Of a stretch of 64,000 nucleotides of DNA, positions 1-10,190 are shown in pieces (position 1 is the stretch's first letter; every line of letters starts with the position of its first letter). The notes below the pieces were generated by a model. It was not told where the DNA came from. It ran no database searches and was given only the letters and a program-made list of their open reading frames with translations. The stretch comes from Biomphalaria glabrata (lineage: Eukaryota > Mollusca > Gastropoda > Planorbidae): positions 15,602,865 to 15,666,864 of the forward strand of contig NC_074716.1 in assembly GCF_947242115.1 (NCBI RefSeq), written 5' to 3'. The position numbers and the translations under genes are program-made.

Positions 1-235
1 GCTTGAAGAAGACCATGTGAGTCTGTATATGTGTGTGTGTGTGTTATCTGACAAAGTAAAAACATAAAACAACCCTGTTGTTAACTTTCAATGTTATAAT
101 TGGTTTAGGAAAGGAATAAACTTAAATTTGAAAAAATAAATATCTATGTGTGTGGGGATCAAGGATTTGTTTCATTATTTTATTTTTATTGAGATATATA
201 TATATATATTGTGATCAACTTTTACATACTTAATA
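1..235. other. Unannotated edge sequence
   Basis: AT-rich sequence with a short GT run near 31-46 and a short TA run near 194-209. I recognise no gene or element here; it may be the decayed upstream part of the LINE that becomes recognisable after 236. Confidence 0.4.
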
Positions 236-812
236 AGTGTGTATGTCACAATAGAAGTATCCGAGGCTATCATACTTCCAAAACAAATAAGAATAGATAA
301 AAGGCTCAGAGATCAGGCAAGCTTCCTAAACAGTGGCGTAGCTATGATTTGGGGGGGGGTGAAAATTTCCCCACTTGAGGGGAGCCCCCAAATGAGTGAA
401 TTTTTTTTTTTACATTAAATATTACGCCATTATCTCATGTCATGGTGTCAATTGTCGATGCAGGACCCTCTAAAAAGACCTGGCCCCCCCAAATGATGGC
501 TAAGCCACTGTTCCCAAAGGCAGATCATGCACTGAACAGATCTCATCCTGCAAACCATCATCCAGGAAAGTCTGGAATACCAACAAAAGTTGAAAGTTTT
601 GTAGATTTCAATAAAGACTTCGTCACAATTCACTCTGGAAAATAGCAAGACAATATGGCATCCAGATCGTCCTGCAACAATTTGTCCAGATTATACAATA
701 TTTTAACAGTAAATCAAGCTGTTGCGTTAGTACAGACGATGGAATAACGTAGTTCTTTAACATCAAGACAGGTGTGAGATAAGGATGTATCTTAGCCCCG
801 TTTTTTTTTTTT
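236..812 (+). mobile_element. LINE family B, reverse transcriptase fragment (first part)
   Basis: Translating the + strand gives degraded reverse-transcriptase motifs in the usual order: KRLRDQASF near 300-327, then FVDFNKDF near 598-621, then NIKTGVR and GCILAP near 761-802. These match the finger and palm region of RTE-type non-LTR retrotransposons (VDFEKAFD and TGVRQGCILSP in intact relatives). The reading frame has in-frame stops. A 180-bp MITE sits inside it (331-510), and the element continues after an Rpt-1 insertion at 1265-1936. It is a dead fragment; the clade is a judgement from motif style. Confidence 0.7.
331..510. mobile_element. hAT-like MITE, 180 bp
   Basis: The element begins CAGTGGCGTAGC and ends GCTAAGCCACTG, nearly matching inverted ends starting with CAGTGGC. 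It is flanked by 8-bp near-duplicates TTCCTAAA (323-330) and TTCCCAAA (511-518), as expected for hAT insertion. Long G and C runs lie just inside each end. No coding capacity. It interrupts the family B LINE. Confidence 0.7.
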
Positions 813-1264
813 TACAAAGCTTAAATCAGGTTATTTCTCCTATATAGGCCTATAACACCCCACCCCACCCTAGTTGAAACACAGCACATTTATTTGTTGT
901 ACTTAACAAAACGTGAATTAATTGTTTTAAATATTTAACCAATCAATTAGTTGTTGGTAATTAATATTTTTGTTTGGTACCAAAAAAGGGAAATAAATGC
1001 TACCTATTGATAGATGTGAATGTATATGTGGAGTTGTTTCAATTATTACGTTTAGTACAGGTTTTTTCTCCCACTTCTCATTCTCGGATCAAGTTGAAAC
1101 TTTGCATAATTATTCATAGTCGAAATGCATGGATCAATAAAATTAACGTAGGCCTATTAGTTAATTACCGTAATTATTTTGTTCTATATAGAAAAAGGGA
1201 GCTTGTTCCTGCAGTATTGAAATTTACGGCAGTGAGTTAGCGGCTCTTCACCTTAGATAAGCTT
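813..1264 (+). repeat. Dispersed dimeric repeat Rpt-1, copy inside LINE B
   Basis: Starts ACAAAGCTTA and has two related halves, each with a block like TCGGATCAAGTTGAAACT followed by a TTAATTA-rich stretch and an AGGGAAATAAA block. The same arrangement recurs at 45435-45930, 48078-48640 and 61090-61570, and in reverse at 1937-2170 and 40555-40690. LINE B motifs are found on both sides of this copy, so it probably inserted into that LINE. The class is unknown; no clear terminal inverted repeats or coding capacity. Confidence 0.6.
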
Positions 1265-1936
1265 AAGCCTATCTTTCTGCTAGCCATTGACAAATAATGA
1301 TAAAAAAAAAGTCCATGAATCTGACTGCACTCGGTATCCCATGACATCAACCAAAACGACTCACGGACTTTGCGGTCAATAAAGGCATATTAGGCTACTC
1401 GGGAGTACAAGTCAACAAGTACCCTTAGCAACATTGGACTTATAGAGGTTATACACATTTATTAGTTCACCTATTTAAGCAGCGTTATCACAAGCGATGG
1501 AGATTCCTTTCACGATATTACATGTCGGATTGGGAAAGCAAAAGCCGTCTCTCAAAAACTACGGCATATCTGGGCAAACAAACCAATCAGCCTGGAGACA
1601 CAGATCCACCTCTTCAATAAAATCATCGTCCCAACACGGAAGTGATCCGCGAAGGTTGAAAAGAGGCTAAAAATGGCTCAGCCACGATAGCATAGGATTT
1701 AGAAGAATCCTGCTAGGAGTAACATACCGAGATCATGTCCTGTCTCGCACGGGCACTCGTCCCTTAAGTGTAGGCTACCGGCGACTGAACGTCGAATAAA
1801 ATTCGCGGGACCTATCCCTAGACAAGACGAAAAAGCGTTGACCAAAGTCCAGTCCTAACTTGGAAGCCGTTGAGGAAAGCGAAACCAAGAACACCCACGT
1901 AAAACATGGCGTCACATCTTATTGGAAAACAAAGAA
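1265..1936 (+). mobile_element. LINE family B, reverse transcriptase fragment (second part)
   Basis: Decayed + strand coding sequence continues the LINE of 236-812. FTYLSSVITSDGDSF near 1467-1511 corresponds to the FKYLGS(I/V)I motif of the RT thumb. It is followed by RIGKAKAVSQKLRHIW near 1530-1577 and by the C-terminal YRDHV and TGTRPLS blocks. Stops and frame changes mean it is not functional. Confidence 0.7.
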
Positions 1937-2170
1937 ATGTATAGATCAAAATCTAATTGATTCATGTGTTGTCATCGACAAAGAATAGTTTCATAGTGCA
2001 ATGTTTCAACTTGATCTGAGAATGGGAAGTGTGAGAAATAACATGTAAGATTCCACCCTCACAGACGGAGTGGGTTAATGTAAGATTCCACCCTCACAGA
2101 CGGAGTGGGTTAATGTAAGATTCCACCCTCACAGACGGAGTGGGTTAATATAAGCTTTGTAAAAATAAGC
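1937..2170 (-). repeat. Rpt-1 copy (reverse) with a 35-bp triplication
   Basis: The reverse complement carries the Rpt-1 GATCAAGTTGAAAC block and ends in ACAAAGCTTATAT. Within it, 2046-2150 holds three nearly perfect 35-bp copies beginning TAAGATTCCACCCTC. The related copy at 40555-40690 has only one such segment, so the triplication arose inside this copy. Confidence 0.6.
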
Positions 2171-2470
2171 TCTCATTGTCAATAAAACACCCCTAAATTG
2201 TAAGGATCTAGTGGATTTTAGTATAACCCAGTGATGAGCAAACTAGGCCTACAACCCCTAATTGGGCCAATTCCGGCCCCCGGAAAGATTTTAATAATAA
2301 TTTAAATAGTAAAAATTTCATTCCCAATGTAAAAATTTAAGTTTTCAATACCATATGAACCATTGGAGTAGGCCTAATGTGGCAAATTTTAATTTCTATG
2401 TTGTACTCAAAGCTGTTGTCCCAAGAGTAGAGTTTCATGAGTAGTCTAAACTAGATGTTGGTGTACATTT
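2171..2470. other. No gene; possible eroded hAT end
   Basis: No gene seen. CAGTGATGAGCAAACT at about 2230 followed by GGCCAATTCCGGCCCCCGG resembles the left end of a common hAT MITE type, but I cannot find the matching right end. Confidence 0.25.
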
Positions 2471-2630
2471 TAGGACGCCCATGATTCCACCCAAAACTAA
2501 AATGTACTTGACATTAGTTGGGGAAAAAGTAGGTAAAGGCAGTTAATCATTGTGCTGGCCACATGACACCTTCGTTAACCGTGGGTCACAGAAACACGAT
2601 CCATAGATCACAAAATCTAACCAAATAAAG
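2471..2630 (+). mobile_element. SINE family 1, 3' part
   Basis: Contains the family's conserved body: TGACATTAGTTGGGGAAA, GTGCTGGCCACATGACACC and TTCGTTAACCGTGGG. The tRNA-like head is missing or eroded. Related copies lie at 18311, 20810 (reverse), 23258, 24196, 25150, 29598 and 39668. Confidence 0.7.
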
Positions 2631-2834
2631 CAATTTATCTAGGAAAGGTTCTCTCTGATTTTAATTCTCGCTGTCTGTCGGTGCTGAGACTTCATGAGTA
2701 GGCCTAAACCTTTTAAAAACAATGCAACACCTTTGACATTGGATCTAGAAGTTTTTCCTTCAAGAAACTCCTGAGCTAAACTCGTGCCAATTAAATGTAG
2801 GCCAAATGTTTAGGTGTCCTTTCGTTTGGCAAGG

Positions 2835-3230
2835 TCGTTAGAGTGACCATAACACAGTGTTTCCCAAACGTTTGCCTGTGGTGCCCTCCAACACATTCAC
2901 ACTAGCCAGCTTGGGGGTCTGATATAACAATAAGGCTTGTCTTCGAGTCCGAAAATGTGTATCCCGCGGCCTTTGTAGCCGAAGTGACCTCCAGCTGTCT
3001 CGTTCTGAAGCCGCATGCAACCCGGTGCTCTCTATTCTATGTCAGTTAAAGTAAGTTGGTGCCTATGCTGGTCTTCAAAGCGTTTCCGTGGGGGCACCTC
3101 TGTTACGTCGACCACCTTTCAACTCACCAAAAAAAAAAAAAAAAAGACTGCTTTTGGCATACGTTCGTCCCCCATACGGGATAGGCCTACGTACCCTGCG
3201 CAGCGTAACTGCTTAAAATATCTAAAAAAA
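2835..3230 (-). mobile_element. LINE family F, C-terminal fragment
   Basis: On the - strand HAASERDSWRSL is readable at about 2985-3020, with further RT C-terminal sequence toward 3180. The + strand text closely parallels 17280-17510. A poly-A run interrupts the coding sense. Decayed fragment. Confidence 0.6.
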
Positions 3231-3281
3231 ATAAAAATAATAATTAAACATTGTAATAATGTCATTTATTGCGTGAATAGT

Positions 3282-3455
3282 GCTCCTTCTTCTACAGTGC
3301 CGTTAGAGCATGGAATCAGCCAGGAAAACCAACGAATTAGCATTGATTAACATGCATGCAGACTAGTCAGACTAGATTGAAACATGAAATGAGTAGGACG
3401 TAATTATCTTCTCTTTTGAGGTAACGTCTGCAATTTACAAGATCTTATCTTATCT
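3282..3455 (+). mobile_element. LINE family A, 3' end
   Basis: Reads like the last codons and 3' UTR of family A: the GCTCCTTCTTC block, GCCGTTAGAGCATGGAAT, TTAACATGCATG, the GTAATTATCTTCT block and a terminal GATAAG/CTTATC-rich tail. The same 3' end is seen at 5520-5660, 33420-33612 and, reversed, at 40018-40253. Confidence 0.6.
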
Positions 3456-4183
3456 TATGATGATAAGATGATAATATTCAAAAATGGACTTATAACGTTA
3501 TTGTCCCTTGAAAAATAAGTTAAACGTCTTAGTGTCCCCATTATCACCACATCGGCCAACAGTTTGAGAAACGTTACCATAAGGCATGATCCACTGATAT
3601 ACAATATAAGGTCCAGGTATGCAAATTACCGGTTGCCAGTTACATATGAAAAGCGATTATGATTTGAGGCGATATTTTAAACAATTTTAAGCTGTCTTAG
3701 TAATTTTAGAAAAAACTTTTAATATGTTTTATAGGCCATTAAAGTTAGTTTTTTTAAATATATGTAAACTAACAACAAAATGCTAAACAATTTTTTTTCA
3801 CTAATAGACTCTAATTAGGTTCTAATGTATATACATAGATCAATAAGTTGATTTAGATCTAGATCTACATTTTCAATTACCACGGTTACAATGTCGCAAA
3901 TGGATATGGAGCTTAGCAATAATGCACTCCTTTACAGAAAAAAAACTAACCATAAATAATAGATCTAGATTCTAATAGATGCAATTTATTTCTGACTTAG
4001 ATTAGAATCTAGATTTATAATCACCATTTATTTTTTTTACTATAAGCGTTAACATGTATTTACCAACACATGCGCAAAATTCCTGGCAAGTCTGTCGTCC
4101 TCTGTTGTCAATAGACAATACCATTATTTCGTGTTGTCCATAAGACCCAGCAATCTAATTCTAAAGTATATCTATATTTTACA
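3456..4183. other. SOD1 upstream region
   Basis: AT-rich, with no gene or mobile element recognised. It should hold the SOD1 promoter and 5' UTR, but I see no clear TATA box next to the start and cannot place a transcription start. Four TAGATCTA-type palindromic words cluster here and in the first SOD1 intron. Confidence 0.35.
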
Positions 4184-7100
4184 ATGGTCAAAGCAGTTTG
4201 CGTTTTAAGTCCAGGCTCTGCAACTGGCATTACTGGAACCATTACTTTTACCCAGGAAGTATGTCAATCATAAATGTAGACCTAAAATTCTAATCTAGAT
4301 TAAGAATAATTAAGATTAATAAGGTAATTTCCGCCGAGATAAATTCAATAAAATAGGCGTGGAATAAAAAAAAAATTATCTTTCCTCTTATCCTATCCAT
4401 ACATTATCTAGATTAGATCAAGATTAGGACTGATTATATGTAGATTTGTAGATCTAGAGTCTAGTAATAAATGAAAAAGTTATCACGAAATCCCAAAATT
4501 GATGAAATTATAATTATAAAAATGATTTAAAAATCAATAGGCTTATCAATAGGTTTTTTTTAAGAGAATTTTTTACAAATCAAATAGGAGCATAAAATTA
4601 AAGTGCTATAAAATTTAACCTTAGTTAGGCCAATATTAGAATAGATTAATAGATGCATCCTCTGGGATCCCTCAACTCAGACTCAAGAAAACATTTATAG
4701 AAAGAAACTAGATCTAGAACAATCTTGTATGATTACGTCCTACGCGTCATGCATATTAACCAATGACATAAATTCTGCCAAGTCACTGGTTTTCCTGGCT
4801 AGCTCGGGCAACCCATTCCATGCTCTAATAGCACTAGGGAAGAAAGAGCATTTGTACAAATTTGTCCTAGCATATGGAACAAGGAATGTGTCTTTATCTT
4901 TGAGTATTTTATTAAATTTTTGTATTTGAAGATTATGGTTCAGTGTTTTATGTATAATTGCTACTTTACTTTTAAGTCTTCTGTCCTGAAGGCTTTCTAA
5001 ATTTAGTGATTTTAATAAAGGTGTTACTCTAGTCAAATGTGAACATTCGTTTGTTATGAATCTCACTCCTACTCTATTTTGTGTCTGTTCCAGTTTCTTA
5101 AAATTTCTGAGTTGAGGTGTCCCAAACAGAGGATGCATATTTTATTATTGGCCTAACCAAGGTTAAATACAAAATAGACTATAGAGCAGTGAGATTTATA
5201 ACTAACGAATATTCACATTTGATTAAAGTAGCAACATTGGTAAAATCACTAAATTTAGACTAATTTAGAGACACTTCAGGACAGAAGAATAAAAAGTAAG
5301 TAGCAAGTTAATAATAAAACACTGAACCATAATTTACAAATAGAAAAGCAAAACTTAATAAAATTTTCAGAAAGGCAAAAAGATAGAGGCACATGTCTTA
5401 TTCCATATTATATATGCTCAGACAAACTCGTACAAATGCTCCTTCTTCCCAAGTGCCATTAGAGAATGGAATGGGTTGCCTTAATTCTAAATCAGCCAGG
5501 AAAATCAATAACTTAGCTGAGTTCAAGTCACTGATTAACATGCATGACTAAATTGTCTTGATTAACACATGAAATGCTTAGTAGGACATAATTATCTTTT
5601 TTTTTTCTGAGTAATGCTCAGTAATGTGTCTGTAATCTCTATAAGACATAAGATAAGATAAATCTTTATATTTAGACAATTTAGTTATTGGATCTAGTAT
5701 CTACACTCAGATCTAGAATCTAGATCTAACTATAGTATCTTTATAATCTTACTAACTAACATTTTTCTTAGTATACTATATTATATGTATAGTTTCTAGA
5801 TCTAGTTAAATCTAGTATACTCTACATACAGTATTCATTATAGTTATTTTTTTTATAATAGTATACAGTATAGCGTATAGTAACAGTTGAATCCAGTTGA
5901 CATAGAACTGGAAGTGATTGAGAGTCTAAGAGAGTCTAGGTTCTTTATTATAAAAAAACAATTAGATCTAGATTGTAGAATAGATTTATCTAATTTATGT
6001 AGATTATTGTAGGTCTGATAATTTCATATATTTAATATAGATATGGGGAAATGGGTAAACTTGGAATCAGGGTCTAAAATTAAATACAAATTGGGATCTA
6101 GAAGATCAGTTGTATTCCTGAGTTAAATATTTCAATTTCAAAGTATTCTGTACAAATGTAGGTATGGTAAGTGAACTCATTTAGAAATGTTTCTTTCATT
6201 GTGTAGAAAGCAGGGGACTGTACAGTGGTTTCTGGTAAAGTATCAGGCCTTGCTCCAGGTAATCATGGATTTCATATCCATCAATTTGGTGACTACTCAA
6301 ATGGTGAGCATTAGTTTCTCATCTTGGTTGTTATTTGTATTTTTACAATAAATGTCTTGCTAAAGCCTTTTCTAGATAATTACTTAAAATTTTTGGGAAG
6401 ATATTTTGCTAATATTCTATTTCAATAGTTTTAAATAAATGTATTAAAAGGAAATAAGGGAAAGACACAAAAGATAATGCAAAATTCCTTTATTATATAA
6501 TATTAAAACATTTGTTTTTAAAACAATTATATATAGTTTGCTTACTATATATGTCATTTAATGTTCCATTTTTAAAAATAAAGAAAATCTTAATATAAGT
6601 AGCAAATTAGGTTGTCTGTTAATTAAAATACATTTGAAAACTTACAGATTCAGATTGTAACATGTCATTGTCATTGTTCAATTAGTTTCACTTACATGGT
6701 TAAAAATACTGTCACTATTTTTTTGGCAATGCTTGTAACTTGGAATGGAATGGTTAACCCTGTGCCTACTTTTAATTACTGTATCTAGTTCTAAATCTTC
6801 GTCCTGTAGGATCATGTTTAGGAGGCATAATTCAGTACACATTTAAACATTACACATCTCAACTTCACTTAAGTTCAAATTCTTGTTTTATTAAGTATTT
6901 TCTTTCATTTCATTTATTAGTATAAATATATAATATTAATTTTTGTTCCACTGATAATTTCTAGGGTGTATTAGTGCAGGTGCTCACTTTAACCCAGCAA
7001 ACAAGAATCATGGAGGCCCTTGTGATACAGAAAGGCTAGTAGTAGTTGGTTGTAGGTTTACATCAGTAAAATACTAATAGGATGGAACTTGAAGTATGTC

Positions 7101-7696
7101 TATTAAATTTTGTACAAACTTTATACTGACACGTCATTAAATTCCCTTGCAGACATGTTGGTGATTTAGGTAACATTGTGGCTGGTGATGATGGTGTTGC
7201 TGATGTTAGTATCAAAGATCAACAAATTTCTTTGATTGGAGAAAATTCTATCATTGGTCGCAGCTTAGTGGTAAGATAAAGCAATTTTTTGATGTATTGT
7301 ATAGATACTTTTTCTTTTATGAAAATTATTCATATGACCTTTGACTTACAGCCATGAATTGCTCTTTCAGTTTTACCCCTTTTCTGTGATCAATTCAGTT
7401 AATTGCATAGTGTGCAGTGGACTTGTGTATGTTAATAATAACATACAGGTGTCAGATTATGTTATAAACATGGTGGCTACATGACAGGACTGTGTTAGCT
7501 GATAATTTGATGTGTCCCTGAAATATGAATGGCTCAAGATATAAAATTAAAGTTGAGTTTGCTAATTTTGTTTATTTTGTACACATAGGTGCATGATAAA
7601 GAGGATGATCTCGGCAAGGGAGGCAATGAAGAAAGTCTTAAAACAGGAAATGCTGGACCTCGCTTAGCTTGTGGTGTCATTGGTATCACTGTGTAA
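4184..7696 (+). CDS. SOD1: Cu/Zn superoxide dismutase, five exons, complete
   Basis: Converts superoxide to oxygen and hydrogen peroxide. No signal peptide is visible, so the cytosolic form is expected. Coding exons: 4184-4258, 6207-6303, 6965-7034, 7153-7270 and 7589-7696, with phases 0, 1, 2 and 0, giving 155 residues (human SOD1 has 154). Copper ligands His48, His50, His65 and His122 lie in FHIHQFG, GAHFNP and VVHDKEDD. Zinc ligands are His65, His73, His82 and Asp85. The disulphide pair is Cys59 and Cys148, and the active-site Arg145 is in [10 protein letters not shown]. Introns 1, 2 and 4 are GT-AG. Intron 3 must use a GC donor (AAAG|GCTAGT at 7035) to give the conserved ERHVGDLGN. Intron 1 carries nested LINEs. 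The start is the first ATG of the conserved MVKAVCVL N-terminus. All sites are intact, so it looks functional. Confidence 0.97.
4557..5660 (+). mobile_element. LINE family A, 3' half, interrupted, in SOD1 intron 1
   Basis: Left part (about 4557-4724) and right part (about 5163-5660) together follow the same sequence as the uninterrupted copy at 33055-33612: the ATGCATCCTCTG block, CTAGAACAA, then ACAAAATAG and AGCAGTGAGATTTATAAC, then the CTCCTTCTTCCC block and a GATAAGATAA tail. An opposite-strand copy of the same family separates them. Only the RT C-terminus and 3' UTR are present, as usual for 5'-truncated LINEs. Confidence 0.75.
4725..5162 (-). mobile_element. LINE family A, reversed copy nested in a family A copy
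   Basis: The - strand reads 132 open codons ending near 4740. They carry the RT C-terminal pattern [46 protein letters not shown] and a final MHDA stop, typical of CR1/jockey-like LINEs. It lies between two halves of a + strand copy, so it entered second. It lacks the GATAAG tail of other copies. Confidence 0.75.
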
Positions 7697-7734
7697 ATAG
7701 TTTTCTATTCCCTCTAGATTTCCAAATTCATTCA

Positions 7735-7740
7735 AATAAA
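7735..7740 (+). promoter_or_regulatory. SOD1 polyadenylation signal
   Basis: AATAAA lies 39 bases after the SOD1 stop codon in an AT-rich context. It is the first canonical signal after the gene. A longer transcript using AATAAA sites farther downstream cannot be excluded. Confidence 0.6.
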
Positions 7741-8270
7741 TATAAACCTTTTGAAAAATGCAATTGTTGATTCATTGTTTATTTTTGATGTAGGTGTAGG
7801 AGGTAAGGAATCTTTGTAATAATAGATATAGATGTAGAGTTCTCTCTCTAGATCTTACTTTTATACTGATTACATGGACTTGTGTATTTTTTTTACCTAA
7901 TATAGATCTGTTTTTTGAGTCCCTTTACTTCGGCATAGTTTCAGTTTGAATAAATGAAACATTTAGAGAGAGGGTGAACATCTGTATTGTTTTGTATTAA
8001 TCAGACAATTTTCCTCGTTTTCCTCTTTTTCATTTCATTGTATTGTCAAGTTTTGATCGTAGTAAAAAAAAAACAATGTCAAACACATTGCACTTGAAGC
8101 GTATAATAGTAGCAAAAATATTTTTTAAATGAAGTAATTCTTTCTTTATGTTGGGTTTGTAAATGTTTGAAATGAATTTTATTTTAGGTTTTTGCTCAAG
8201 CTTATTATTTTAATAAATTACAATGTTAATTGTTTCTTAAATTTCAATTCAAATAAAGTATCGGAAAATA
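7741..8270. other. No gene recognised
   Basis: AT-rich intergenic sequence just downstream of SOD1. No element recognised. Confidence 0.4.
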
Positions 8271-8512
8271 GGATTAGGGAAGCGTGGTCGAGAGGCCAAG
8301 TGCGCTTGAACTTGGCTTGGCTTGACTACCTAGAAGGGGGCTCGAGGTTCGACACCCGACTCGGGCAGAGTTGTGTTTACTGAGCGCCTAAAGGCAGCAC
8401 GGAAAACCAACTCCTAGATACCCCCTCCCCCCCACCGGTCCACAAATGAGATTGGACCAAAAGCGCTCTGAGCATGCTATAAGCATGAAAGTGGCGCTAT
8501 ATAAAAGCTATA
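8271..8512 (+). mobile_element. SINE family 2, tRNA-derived
   Basis: The head resembles a tRNA Ser/Leu-like pol III promoter, with an A-box-like TGGTCGAGAGGC and a B box GGTTCGACACC. The body ends AAGCGCTCTGAGCATGC and GGCGCTATATAAAAGC, a tail style shared with L2-type LINE 3' ends in other animals. No other copy is seen in this window. It is a SINE rather than a functional tRNA because the anticodon arm is not intact and a non-tRNA body follows. Confidence 0.75.
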
Positions 8513-9560
8513 ATATATTAGTTAACTTAGGAGTACCAGTACTAAAAAAAAGTGTTTTTTTAAATGTGAAGAGTTTTTACTTTCCTAACTAAATTTTGTT
8601 ATCATTCTCTATTTGAATACCTATTTAATCAGAGATTTTGTTTACTTTGAAAAAAAAACTTGGTCTACGTTACATTTAATGTTTCAGAGAGATGCTGGCT
8701 TCCAAAATCTAGAGCAGCTATTTTGAGACGTTTGATTTTATCAGTATGAAAAGAAATATTTCTGTAGACTTGGATTAGGAGTTATTTTTATATAGGCCTA
8801 GGTCTTCTTTACTGAATGTACTTTATGTATAATATGATTCTAATAAAATGAATTAAAATACTGACTTCTGTTCAATACATAGAAACAAATCTTTATTGGC
8901 CCGGAATTTTTAGTTTTGTTATCTTTAATGTTTTCATTTGTCTCCTTTTCTATAGTTGTGTTCTTCACCTCCCCCCTTTTTTTTTTTATTCTAACCAGTG
9001 ACATTCAGAAGTTTGATATCAAATAACTTTTATTGTAGCTCATTGTGTGTATAGTACTGTGCCAGGTTTGTTGTACTAAACTTCGTGTGTCTCACTATGT
9101 CAGGCTATGATGTGCTATTCCTCATCATGTGTCTTACCATGTCTTGCCATTTTATGAAATAAATCTGAGCATTATGCCACTTAGTATCCTGCCTTGTTGT
9201 ACTAGTAAATGTGTCCTGCCATGTTATACTAATACATCTGTACCCTGTTTGGAGAGGATTTGTTGTGTCAGAGATTGTGACATGCTTAAAGTTTCCACTG
9301 TAATAACATGACCCAAAGTTTAAGATATTGATATTAAAATACTCCTCTCTAATAATACAAGTTATAAAAGAGGTCTGGTGTTAATTTTTAATCCTTACTT
9401 ATTACTGAATGACAACATTTCATCATGTTATCATCAGACTGAAATGGAAAGAACTGCCTCTTTGTATTAGCTGAAACTCCAGTTTGAACATCATCTCATT
9501 TCGTTTCTTGAAAACACTATTTCCAATTTCAAAGTGATGCACCAACAAAAAGTGAACTGT
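8513..9560. other. No gene recognised
   Basis: AT-rich sequence. Around 9090-9290 there are loosely repeated TGCCATGTTRTACTA-like words, which look like a decayed tandem repeat. Nothing else stands out. Confidence 0.4.
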
Positions 9561-9740
9561 ATTGATATGAGATCATTGCCTTTAAGTTGATGCACTCATT
9601 CTTCTATTGATATGAGATCATTGCCTTTAAGTTGATGCACTCATTCTTGTATTGATATGAGATCATTGCCTTTAAGTTGATGCACTCATTCTTGTATTGA
9701 TATGAGATCATTGCCTTTAAGTTGATGCACTCATTCTACA
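9561..9740. repeat. 45-bp tandem repeat, four copies
   Basis: Four copies of a 45-bp unit begin at 9561, 9606, 9651 and 9696 with ATTGATATGAGATCATTGCC. They are almost identical, so the array is young. Confidence 0.9.
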
Positions 9741-10190
9741 CTAATATCTTGTATACCATTAATTGCAATAACAAATTTTGAGGTAATGACTAGTTCAGTA
9801 TTGGGGCCCAGTAATTTAAAAAACCAAACTGAAGTGGCACAAGTCTGACATTGTTTTGAAGTGCTTGTTTTTTAAATGTCATAATTTGTGTGTACTTTTC
9901 AGCCCTCCAGAAACCAATATCTAAGCATGGGACTAATCTCCTATACTTGCTGTACAAAGCAATTTTTTCCCTATTATTTTAAGTGCGAGCACACATTGAA
10001 TATCTTGGTATATAGAAACTTTGGTTTAGTTTAGTTTGGCCATGTATTTTGTTAAAAAAAACCCACCTCAATCTTCCACTTCATTTTTCACGAGTTCACT
10101 CTATCATACCATATTTTACCGTCTAATAGTTTCATAAAATTCAGGAATAATTGAATAGTTCTCTACAGACTCGATAGAGAAAAAAAGGTC
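9741..10190. other. No gene recognised
   Basis: AT-rich sequence with no open frame or repeat that I can name. Confidence 0.35.

Noticed and set aside
8271-8360. Functional tRNA gene
   Set aside because: Good B box but no intact cloverleaf; it is the head of a SINE. The same applies to the heads at 15491, 18311, 20810, 24196 and 29598.
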